Assembly: GCF_963675585.1 (NCBI RefSeq)
Contig: NZ_OY776414.1
Location: 1,901,001 to 1,965,000 of the forward strand
Length of the DNA stretch: 64,000 nucleotides
Direction of reading: 5' to 3'
From: an uncultured Draconibacterium sp.
Lineage (GTDB): Bacteria; Bacteroidota; Bacteroidia; Bacteroidales; Prolixibacteraceae
The position numbers and the translations under genes were made by a program. Positions 8,828 to 17,036 of the stretch are shown piece after piece (position 1 is the stretch's first letter; each line of letters opens with the position of its first letter). The notes beneath the pieces are model-generated. The model saw only the letters and a list, made by a program, of their open reading frames with translations. It made no database searches and was not told the DNA's origin.

Positions 8828-11800
8828 TTAAAATTCAATATTAACACCTAAAGTAAATGAACGATCACGAGGATACGATCCATAATCAAGTCCAGGAGTT
8901 GGGTAACCACCTGTACTTCCAGAGTTTCTTTGATCATCAACACTCACTTCCGGGTCAAAACCGCTATAGCTTGTCCAGGTAAATGCGTTGTAAATTGAAC
9001 CATAAACGCGGAATTTTTCGATACCTATTTTACTAAGAACACTATTAGGAATGGTGTATCCTAACGTTATTGTGTTTAAGCGTAAGAACGAACCGTCTTC
9101 AATTGTGAAAGTTGAGTTTGAGTTACTTTCTGCGTAAGGAATAAAAGTAGTTGAATTGGCATTAAGTGCATCGAGTGCAGCAGGTTCAACAACTGGTGTA
9201 ATTTGACCATTTACTACATCGTAGATTTTATAATGTCCGGCCAATTCCTGATATCTGTTGCGGTACAAACCAGCTTCTTTAATACCCAAATAAGCATTCT
9301 GGTGAGTTGCATTGTAGATATCGTTACCATAACTCCAGTTAAAGTCTAAACCAAAATCAAAAGCTTTGTAATTTCCACTAAAACTAAAACCACCTGTGTG
9401 TGCAGGATTGGTATCACCAATAATAGTAATATCATAATCATCCACAACGCCATCAGCAACTCCGTCGGGACCACTAATGTCTCTGAATTTTTGTACCCCA
9501 GGATAAGCGGTTTGAGAACCTGGTTTATTACTCATTGTACCGTAAATGGTTGAAAGCATTCCACTTGCCATATCAGGTACGCCATCTTTTAAAGTATAAA
9601 TCTGTGTAGATGCATCGTAGTTAAAATCGCTGGTGGTATACATTCCATCCCAAATCCATCCGCGAATTAAACCAACAGGTTGTCCTTCTTCAAGCAAATA
9701 ATCTCCTGAGCCCGGGCTGTAGTGAACACCACCCCAGTTTGAATTGTACTGACCATTAATACTTTCAGCCAACTCATCAACATTATTTTTGTTGATATTG
9801 ATATTTATACTTCCCCGCAAGTTAAAGTCCTGCGAACGAACAATATCACCCATCAAAGAGAATTCAATACCTTTATTACTTGTTTGTCCAATGTTTTCCT
9901 GAGTGTACTGGAAACCAGTAAGGTCTGAAACAGGAGAAACCAAAAGAAGGTCTTTTACTGTATTTTTATACACCTCAATCGATCCACTTAATTTTCCGTT
10001 CAAAACAGCAAAATCAACTCCTAGATTTCGTGTAATTGTTGTTTCCCATTTCAAATCAGGGTTTGCAATTTTGTTTGAAGCAGGAGTATAATTTGGCTGT
10101 TGCGATTCATTAATCGACCATCTTGTAGTTCCAGGTGCCCAACTTTGTTTCCATAGGTCAGCACTGATACCGTCGCTACCAACGCTACCGTATGACAAAC
10201 GAACTTTCAAATTATCCAGCCAGTTTGCATCTTGCAGGAACGATTCTTCTGAAGCACGCCATGCGAACGCTCCGGCAGGGAAATATCCCCAACGATTGCT
10301 TGGTGCAAAACGTGAAGAACCATCAGCACGGAAAGTACCTGTAAATAAATATTTGCCTTTGTAGGTATAATTGGCACGTCCGAAATACGATTGCATACGA
10401 TTTGGAATACCAACGTTTGAATTCAAACCACCCCATACAGGAGGAAGTGAAGTTCCGGTCAGTGGTTCAACCAGAAACTGATCCATGTTTGCAAAAGCAC
10501 GGTCGGCATCATAGGATACTGGATACTTCGATCCCCACTGTTCAGTCCATTCCGATCCGGAATCTGAAACTTCCATACCGGCCAATACATTCAGTTTATG
10601 ATCAACACCTAAACCTTGTACTTCGTAGTTTAAAGTATTTACCCAACGTAAGTTCCATCCTTCCGATGCTCTTACTCTTGCGTTACCCGAATAAGTTGGT
10701 GTTCCGTCAGTCATTAAATAGTTATTTATTACAGCTCCCGACCAATTTTTTTGTCTCGACCAGTTAATACTGTAACCAAGGTCTGTTTTGGCTGTAAGCC
10801 CTTTAATTATTTCCCAGCTTAATGCAGTGTTCACTACCAACGAACGAGAAACTTTTTGTTCTGATCCGTCATTTAACAAGTTAATCGGATCGTACTCATC
10901 CTGAAGAATACTGTTGTAGTCACCAATTTGAGTATTACTTGTAACATCCATATCGCCTAAAACATCGTCAGTTGCAATAGGACGGAAATAATATGCAGTA
11001 GAATTACCTTCGTTTGCTCTGCTGTCTTCAGTAACCTGCGAGAAACGAGTATTTACTGTTAAGTCTAATTTATCTCCTAATTTTTGATCCAGTTTTAATG
11101 AAGCATTTGCTCTTTCATAACCGGAACCAACTTTTGTTCCTTCCTGATCCAGGTAGTTCATCGCCAAAAGGTACTTTGTATCTTTTGTACCGCCACCAAT
11201 GTTGAAATTGTGATTGTGTGTAAAGCCGCTGTTAAATAGTTCTTTGGTATAATCACGACTAGGTACTGATTTATAATGATCAATTCCTGCAGAATTACTT
11301 CCTTCGTAACGACCAATTGCCCACAACTTTTCCCATGCATCGGCATATTGATCACCAATGGCAGATCCATACGCCCAGTTGTAAAGAATGTAATCGTAAC
11401 CATCCATTACGGGAATATATTTCGGAATTGTACTCCATTGCGAGTAACCGTCATAAGTAACAGTCATTTTGCCTTCTAAACCACCTTTAGTAGTTACCAT
11501 AATAACTCCGTTTGCACCACGAGAACCATAAATAGCAGTAGAAGATGCATCTTTTAAAACGTCGATGCTTTTTATCTGGTTGGCCGGAATGTTACTAATT
11601 GAACTAACCGGAAATCCGTCAACAATAAAAAGAGGATCGTTACTTTGTGAAATAGAACCACCTCCTCGTACACGAATCGATACTTCAGCTCCCGGACGTC
11701 CATCCTGGGTTGTAACGTTTACACCTGCCAATTTTCCTTTTAAAGCTTGTGCAACATCGCCAACAGGAGCAGCAGTTAATTGCTCTGTTGAAACTGATGA

Positions 11801-12214
11801 CACAGCACCGGTTATATCTGCCCTGCGTGCAGTACCATAACCGATGGCAACAACCTCACCAAGTTCGGTAATGTTAAGTTTCAGACTTACGTTAATTTGG
11901 GTCCTTCCTTCTACAGGAATCTCCTGCGTATCATACCCAATAAACGAAACAAGTAGAACTGCGTTAGATGAAGGTACTTGCAATGCATAATTACCATCGA
12001 TGTTAGTTACAGTTCCGTTAGTCGTTCCCTGAAGAACAACATTTACTCCAGGCAATGCTTCGCCGGTTGATGCATCAGTTACAGTTCCTTTTACACTTAA
12101 TTCCTGCGAATAAGCCGAAAAAGAAAACATAAACTGTACCGCTGCTAGCAAAACCAAACTACGGATTTTATTTCTCCGAAGTAGTCCTAGCGTTTTTTCC
12201 ATAATGTTTGCCAT
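8828..12214 (-). CDS. SusC/RagA-family TonB-linked outer membrane transporter
   Basis: A 1128-residue TonB-dependent transporter. The order is: signal peptide (about 1-36, ending AYSQ), carboxypeptidase-regulatory-like beta-sandwich (about 40-112, GTVTDASTGEALPGVNVV), a TonB-box-like segment (ELGEVVAIGYGT, 118-128), plug domain with IVDGFPVSSI and DASSTAIYGSRGANGV, then the 22-strand barrel ending VNIEF. It imports oligosaccharides captured by the adjacent SusD. It is the first gene of the leftmost operon, with a long noncoding leader upstream. ATG at 12214 gives a typical signal; an internal ATG four codons later would also work. Confidence 0.95.
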   Translation of the reverse strand: MANIMEKTLGLLRRNKIRSLVLLAAVQFMFSFSAYSQELSVKGTVTDASTGEALPGVNVVLQGTTNGTVTNIDGNYALQVPSSNAVLLVSFIGYDTQEIPVEGRTQINVSLKLNITELGEVVAIGYGTARRADITGAVSSVSTEQLTAAPVGDVAQALKGKLAGVNVTTQDGRPGAEVSIRVRGGGSISQSNDPLFIVDGFPVSSISNIPANQIKSIDVLKDASSTAIYGSRGANGVIMVTTKGGLEGKMTVTYDGYSQWSTIPKYIPVMDGYDYILYNWAYGSAIGDQYADAWEKLWAIGRYEGSNSAGIDHYKSVPSRDYTKELFNSGFTHNHNFNIGGGTKDTKYLLAMNYLDQEGTKVGSGYERANASLKLDQKLGDKLDLTVNTRFSQVTEDSRANEGNSTAYYFRPIATDDVLGDMDVTSNTQIGDYNSILQDEYDPINLLNDGSEQKVSRSLVVNTALSWEIIKGLTAKTDLGYSINWSRQKNWSGAVINNYLMTDGTPTYSGNARVRASEGWNLRWVNTLNYEVQGLGVDHKLNVLAGMEVSDSGSEWTEQWGSKYPVSYDADRAFANMDQFLVEPLTGTSLPPVWGGLNSNVGIPNRMQSYFGRANYTYKGKYLFTGTFRADGSSRFAPSNRWGYFPAGAFAWRASEESFLQDANWLDNLKVRLSYGSVGSDGISADLWKQSWAPGTTRWSINESQQPNYTPASNKIANPDLKWETTITRNLGVDFAVLNGKLSGSIEVYKNTVKDLLLVSPVSDLTGFQYTQENIGQTSNKGIEFSLMGDIVRSQDFNLRGSINININKNNVDELAESINGQYNSNWGGVHYSPGSGDYLLEEGQPVGLIRGWIWDGMYTTSDFNYDASTQIYTLKDGVPDMASGMLSTIYGTMSNKPGSQTAYPGVQKFRDISGPDGVADGVVDDYDITIIGDTNPAHTGGFSFSGNYKAFDFGLDFNWSYGNDIYNATHQNAYLGIKEAGLYRNRYQELAGHYKIYDVVNGQITPVVEPAALDALNANSTTFIPYAESNSNSTFTIEDGSFLRLNTITLGYTIPNSVLSKIGIEKFRVYGSIYNAFTWTSYSGFDPEVSVDDQRNSGSTGGYPTPGLDYGSYPRDRSFTLGVNIEF

Positions 12215-13010
12215 ACTCTTTTTAAGATTTGATTAATAAATAATAATTTGACTATAAATAGATTGTTGGTTATTATCTACCTTACATACTATAAAGAATT
12301 AAAGAAGAATATTGAGAAGAATAAATAATACGATGACCAACAGAAGTATGGACACAAGTATTATTCGATTGGAGTTTTTCAAACTCGGATTCGTCCGTTT
12401 CATTCGTTTAGCTCAATTAGTAGTTTCAATTAATACTGCAATAAAGTACATAAACGGCTTCCAACAGGGTTCGAAACGTACCAAAAAGCAAGGCTATTTT
12501 TCCCTAAAGAGGGCATATTTCCCAAATAGAGGTTTTTAGTAAAAATTAACAGAAATTGTTAAAATTTGCAGACAAAAAACAGTCAAAACCAAGGATACAA
12601 AACAGCAAACACTACAAAACCACCCACTCAATACAACGCTGTATTTCAACGACTTACAATCACATACAAAATTAGCCCGGTACTTTTTTCATGTCTTTAA
12701 AATTGCTGCAACACCCAGGTAAATCCATTTGCTCACCACGCTGAAAACAGCCCTTTATTCCGGGTATTTTTGGGCTGGTACATATATCCCTCTTTCATTT
12801 CTAAGTTAAAAGAACGAATGCGTCCATAATTGAATAAAAATGACTTAACAAAAACCGGATTATGGTTAAAATAACTGTTCATTTTTTATATTCAGAAAAC
12901 ATATTCAAATAACGGGCATGGAATCCTTTGAAAATTTGTATAAAAAAATGCACTTACCACATAAGGTGATAAATGCATCATTAGTTATGGTGTTTAACCG
13001 AAGATGAACT
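12215..13010. other. Noncoding gap between two minus-strand operons
   Basis: About 800 bases without a credible gene. The right end holds a terminator for the gene at 13011. The left end must contain the promoter of the SusC gene at 12214, but I cannot pick a convincing -33/-7 pair. A CAAAATTA at 12667-12674 would read TAATTTTG on the minus strand but lacks a partner and lies far from the start. No operator copies of the LacI-type palindrome were found here. The short plus-strand frames in it have no recognisable features. Confidence 0.6.
12942..12978 (-). terminator. Rho-independent terminator-like hairpin after the GH141-like gene
   Basis: Read on the minus strand, an imperfect hairpin with ATGCA/TGCAT ends and a CACC/GGT core is followed at once by seven T residues (complement of A run 12942-12948). 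It lies about 30 bases after the stop of the gene at 13011-14906. It separates the long upstream block from the SusC operon, which therefore needs its own promoter. Confidence 0.6.
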
Positions 13011-14906
13011 TTAAATGGCTTCCGGTACTTTGTCAGTAATATCCTGAAACTCCGGCTGAATACCGGCAGCATTTTTAATCTCATCAGAAACCTGCGGACC
13101 GTTATTGTCCCACTCGTTACCCGGCCCGGGCGAATTTGAAAAGAACTTGTCCTTCTCCGTCCAGTTATCATGAATTTTCACATAGGTTGATTTCTCATCT
13201 AAATATATGTATTGATAGTGTTCCGGAATATGCGCATATGGCGCTTTTAAAAGATCCTGGATGCGATTGTTGCTGATTTCCATTTTTGGTTGAACAGAAA
13301 GATTGTAGATTCCACCAACATCGTACATCATTTTGGCAAAATGGTGAATGTAATTGGCGTTAATTTTATTGTTACGCTGAATAGAAACTGTTGGAGTCCA
13401 TCCCCAGCCAGTACAAATACCTGAATAATTCAGGTGACTCACTTCGTTGTGTTCGATAGTAATATCGGAAGCAAATCCAAAACTGATTCCCACGCAGCCC
13501 CAGTCTTCGTTGGTGCAATCGGTAACCAGGTTATTTGTAATTTGAATATGATGCACCACTTCCCTGATATCAGAAGGATTGTAGGGTAAATGTGCCTCAA
13601 AAGCATCGTCACCAAAATAACCACCCTGAATACCTGTTCCGCCAATGTCACTGAATACACAACCTTCCACTTTCGATTTGCTGGTGCCTGCAATAAAATC
13701 GATGCCTGTTGCCGCCTGATGTGCAAAATTACAACGTTCGAAATTTACCTGCACCGCATTTATTAATTCCACTGCCCCGGGCTGACGACCAAGCCATGCC
13801 TGGTTCTCCAAACCTGCCTTATCCGGTGTTCCCGGGATTTTAAGTTTGTATGCATCCAACAAATAAAATCCGGCCTGCAGAGGTACATGCCCTGCCTGCG
13901 ACGGCCGTAACCATGTAGTATGTTCAAATCCAATATTTTTAAATGTAACATTCGAAACCGGATTTTCACGTGTTCCTTTCACGCGAACCAACGTTTCCAA
14001 ATAAGGTACAATTACATCGGCATTTTTCAGATTTTCGCCTTCTTTGGGCCAGTAATATACTTTACCGGCTTCCAGATCTTCGTACCATTCTCCTGCCTGA
14101 TTTAACAGTTCAATGGCGCCAACAAAGTAAAACGCGGAATTTCCTCCCGGATTATTTTCTTCGTTAATGTATGGCGCCGGCCATGGATGTTCAAATTCAA
14201 TGCGGCTTTCGGGCTGATGAAAAGAAATAATTGCACTGTCAGCTGAAAACTCCAGGTTTTTTACCCTGAGATTTGCAATTGCCCACCATTGATGAATAAC
14301 AAATTCAAGCTGTTTAATGTCCTCTATTTTAAAGTCGGGAACAGGAATACCAAATGTTTCGTTTTGTTTGTTTACCGAAAGGATACGTGGCAAAACACCA
14401 TCTCCCAATGTGGAAGCCCGTGTTGCCTTGTTTCCATTCACCCACATCTGACGGAACTCAAACCAACGTCCACCAACTTTTGGCAGATCAGCTTCCCAAA
14501 CTTTCCCTTTCGCCTCTGCAGGAAGACCTTTTACAGTACCGGCTTTTTGCCAGCGTGTTATTTTTTTTCCGCCACTCAAAACTGCTTTTTCGCCATCGGC
14601 TCCCATTACTACTGTGGGACTGTGAAAATTACCTGAATCTTCCGGGCGAAAAAATACCGTTTCATCGATGTAATAGGTACCTTCTTTCAAAATAATTTTA
14701 ATTCCATCCTGGATTGAAGGATCGTTCAAACGACGCAGTTCACGGGCTTTCCGTTGTGCCATCAGCAAGGTTGCCATGGGTTCTTCTTTGGTTCCCGGAT
14801 TATTATCGTTTCCATATGGAGCTACCCAAATCTCTTTGGAAGTACCAATAAATACTGAAAAGATAAAAAAAAGTGTAAGAATAAAAGCTTTTAATTTATT
14901 AGTCAT
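13011..14906 (-). CDS. Secreted right-handed beta-helix enzyme, GH141-like
   Basis: A 631-residue exported protein (signal about 1-23). It begins EIWVAPYGNDNNPGT, the opening typical of DUF1565/beta-helix proteins, continues with a SGGKKITRW segment and a strand-rich insert, then long parallel beta-helix coils from about residue 330 to 590 (ITNNLVTDC, ITIEHNEVSHLNYSGI). The pattern resembles family GH141, founded on an RG-II alpha-L-fucosidase of Bacteroides thetaiotaomicron. That would fit the apiosidase-like and rhamnosidase-like genes nearby. Other beta-helix families such as GH120 are possible. The fold is clear; the activity is inferred from similarity and context. It is the last gene of its transcription unit. 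Confidence 0.6.
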   Translation of the reverse strand: MTNKLKAFILTLFFIFSVFIGTSKEIWVAPYGNDNNPGTKEEPMATLLMAQRKARELRRLNDPSIQDGIKIILKEGTYYIDETVFFRPEDSGNFHSPTVVMGADGEKAVLSGGKKITRWQKAGTVKGLPAEAKGKVWEADLPKVGGRWFEFRQMWVNGNKATRASTLGDGVLPRILSVNKQNETFGIPVPDFKIEDIKQLEFVIHQWWAIANLRVKNLEFSADSAIISFHQPESRIEFEHPWPAPYINEENNPGGNSAFYFVGAIELLNQAGEWYEDLEAGKVYYWPKEGENLKNADVIVPYLETLVRVKGTRENPVSNVTFKNIGFEHTTWLRPSQAGHVPLQAGFYLLDAYKLKIPGTPDKAGLENQAWLGRQPGAVELINAVQVNFERCNFAHQAATGIDFIAGTSKSKVEGCVFSDIGGTGIQGGYFGDDAFEAHLPYNPSDIREVVHHIQITNNLVTDCTNEDWGCVGISFGFASDITIEHNEVSHLNYSGICTGWGWTPTVSIQRNNKINANYIHHFAKMMYDVGGIYNLSVQPKMEISNNRIQDLLKAPYAHIPEHYQYIYLDEKSTYVKIHDNWTEKDKFFSNSPGPGNEWDNNGPQVSDEIKNAAGIQPEFQDITDKVPEAI

Positions 14907-14984
14907 TTTGATTTGTTTTCTATTGGTTATTTCTATTAGCTATACACATATACTAAGGCTCTCCCCTAGTTGTATGCACAAAAA

Positions 14985-15887
14985 TTACTGAAAAACTGCT
15001 TTCAAATATTTTGTATTTGCTCCATAATTTCCAACCACATCGCGAACTTTTGTGGCATCGCGCGAGCGTTCAATTACCAACCAGCCCGACCACTGCATTT
15101 CATCTAACGTTTGTTTTACTTTATTCATATCGAGCCGTTTGTTATTCTCAAGCCAAACACCATCGGTATCGGTACAATGAATCTGGCAAATCTGGTCTTT
15201 CCCCAAAAGTTTTAACTCGCTGTACAAGTCACGCCCGGCTTCCAGCGGATTCTGAAAATTGTAATAGATTTTTATTGCCGGAGAATCAATTTCTTCCAAC
15301 AGTTCAATTTCACCCTTTGCATCCAGAGAAGTTTCAATACCTATAATAACTCCGGCGGCCTCAGCTTTTTTCCCGGCCATTTTTAAACGTTCAACCACAG
15401 CAGATCTACGTTCAGGGTATTTAATCAAATCGCCTTCCACGCCAAGTGGTAAAAAGGCCACTTTCACGCCAATCAGATTCATGGTGTTTATACAATCATC
15501 AATCAATCGTTCCACCCCATCGCGTGTGGGAAACGACTGCGAATAAAAGCCTGACATGGCAACTGACGAATATTCGAGATCGTATTCAGCTAATTTATCC
15601 AGGAAAATTTTGCGCTCTACCGGATTCAGCATTTTGTTATCCCAAGTCGGTCGGTTTCCCAATCCGCCCATGTCAAGTTCTATTCCGTCGGCACCAATCT
15701 CATGGGTACGCTCAAAAACACCAAGTTTTTGGCGTTTCAGAATCATCCAGTCGCATACCGCAATTTTATATTGTTGTTCGGCTTCCAATTGCGCTTTTTC
15801 GTCGGTACTTCGTTTTGAGTTACACGCTGAAAAAAACGTACTGCCGAGTACCAGAATTAGTAGTATTTGGACCAAATGCTTCTTCAT
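14985..15887 (-). CDS. Sugar phosphate isomerase/epimerase-like TIM-barrel lipoprotein
   Basis: A 300-residue AP endonuclease 2/xylose isomerase-like barrel with an N-terminal lipoprotein signal (STFFSAC), so it is predicted to act outside the cytoplasm. Barrel-end segments that usually hold metal ligands are visible: GADGIELD, GIETSLD, IYYNFQNP, CQIHCTD and WLVIERSRD. Classical relatives isomerise or epimerise keto sugars in the cytoplasm. Exported versions are common in Bacteroidota PULs but largely uncharacterised; some related proteins act on 3-keto-glycosides. It lies between a BNR protein and the GH141-like gene, so a role in processing an unusual pectic sugar is plausible. Confidence 0.75.
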   Translation of the reverse strand: MKKHLVQILLILVLGSTFFSACNSKRSTDEKAQLEAEQQYKIAVCDWMILKRQKLGVFERTHEIGADGIELDMGGLGNRPTWDNKMLNPVERKIFLDKLAEYDLEYSSVAMSGFYSQSFPTRDGVERLIDDCINTMNLIGVKVAFLPLGVEGDLIKYPERRSAVVERLKMAGKKAEAAGVIIGIETSLDAKGEIELLEEIDSPAIKIYYNFQNPLEAGRDLYSELKLLGKDQICQIHCTDTDGVWLENNKRLDMNKVKQTLDEMQWSGWLVIERSRDATKVRDVVGNYGANTKYLKAVFQ

Positions 15888-15912
15888 TATATTTTTGAAG
15901 TTTATTCGCTAA

Positions 15913-17025
15913 TTACAAAGGCCAAACGCCATTTTCTATCTTTTTCAGAACGAGTTTGGATGGATCAACAACCACATGTTTGATACGCTCGCGACGCCAG
16001 GTATAAATAAAATGAAGCATTCCATCGGAGCTCTGTATGACTGCCGGATATGAATACTGGCTAATTGGTGAAGCCTCCAGAATTAAGGCCGCATACCATG
16101 TTTTGCCATCTTCCGAGACAGCTACATTTAAAGGTGTGCGTGCACCTTTTACTTCTCCGTCGGGTGGCAACACATGGTTATAAACCAGCACCTGCCTGCC
16201 ATCAGCCATGGTCACTGCATCCGTTCCTGAATTGTTATTTGGCAGGTTGGTTACTCCCATTTCCGACCAGGTTTTACCGCCATCATCCGACCACGATTCA
16301 ACAATCGCACGGTTTCTGCTGCGGCAAAGTATTTGTAATTTTCCATCGGGATAAGTTAAAACACTGGGTTGTATGGCTTTTAACACAAATCCGTTAAATT
16401 CCTGGCTATGACCGTCGTTAACCGGTTCGGTTTTGGTCCAGGTCTTTCCAAAGTCATTTGTCATTTCAAGGTGTACACGCCAGCCTTCATCACCTTCGGT
16501 ACTAGTTGGACATAGTAAAGTGCCATCTTCTAAAAGTACCGGCTTGTTTTTTACAGGACCGATAAAACCAGTTGGTAAAGCTTCAGGTTCCGACCAGGTA
16601 TGTCCGTTGTCGGAAGAACGCATGAGCATTCCCCACCAGCTTGATGGATGTGGTCCGACTTTGTAAAACAGCATTAAATCGCCATCCGGAATTTGAAAAA
16701 GCACCGGATTCCAGGTTGGATAACGCAAAGTATCGTTTTGAACACCGTTAATCACTTCAACCGATGGAGTCCATTTTCCATCTTTTAAATGGCTCACCCA
16801 AATTCCTACATCGGGATGACGTTCGTGCGTACCACCAAACCAGGCTGCTACCATTCCTTCAGGTGTTTCGGCAATGGTTGATGCATGGCACGATGGATAA
16901 GGTGCCTCGTTGTACACAAATTCATCAACTATTATTCCCTGTTTCCACCACGGAAGTTGCGCTTTGGCGTAAGTACCCAAAATGAAAATCGTTGCAAATA
17001 CCAGTGTTATCTTCTTTTGTATCAT
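15913..17025 (-). CDS. Secreted BNR_2/sialidase-fold beta-propeller protein
   Basis: A 370-residue exported protein (signal about 1-22) with four Asp-boxes: SSDNGHTW (137-144), TNDFGKTW (189-196), SDDGGKTW (246-253) and SEDGKTW (304-310). These mark a six-bladed BNR propeller as in sialidases. Arginines at 69, 235-239 and 344-345 lie where a carboxylate-binding cluster could form. True sialidases have an FRIP motif that is absent. GH33-fold enzymes act on 2-keto-3-deoxy acids, and RG-II carries Kdo and DHA, so an acidic side-chain sugar is a reasonable but unproved substrate. An alpha-L-rhamnosidase- or lyase-type propeller activity is an alternative. Confidence 0.75.
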   Translation of the reverse strand: MIQKKITLVFATIFILGTYAKAQLPWWKQGIIVDEFVYNEAPYPSCHASTIAETPEGMVAAWFGGTHERHPDVGIWVSHLKDGKWTPSVEVINGVQNDTLRYPTWNPVLFQIPDGDLMLFYKVGPHPSSWWGMLMRSSDNGHTWSEPEALPTGFIGPVKNKPVLLEDGTLLCPTSTEGDEGWRVHLEMTNDFGKTWTKTEPVNDGHSQEFNGFVLKAIQPSVLTYPDGKLQILCRSRNRAIVESWSDDGGKTWSEMGVTNLPNNNSGTDAVTMADGRQVLVYNHVLPPDGEVKGARTPLNVAVSEDGKTWYAALILEASPISQYSYPAVIQSSDGMLHFIYTWRRERIKHVVVDPSKLVLKKIENGVWPL

Positions 17026-17036
17026 ATTATTGTGTT

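Noticed and set aside
12312-12539. A 75-codon plus-strand open frame in the gap upstream of SusC
   Set aside because: No signal, motif or ribosome-binding context; composition is like the surrounding noncoding DNA.
15913-17025. Sialidase for host sialic acid
   Set aside because: No FRIP motif, and no NanA/NanE/NanK-type genes; all neighbours are pectin-related.
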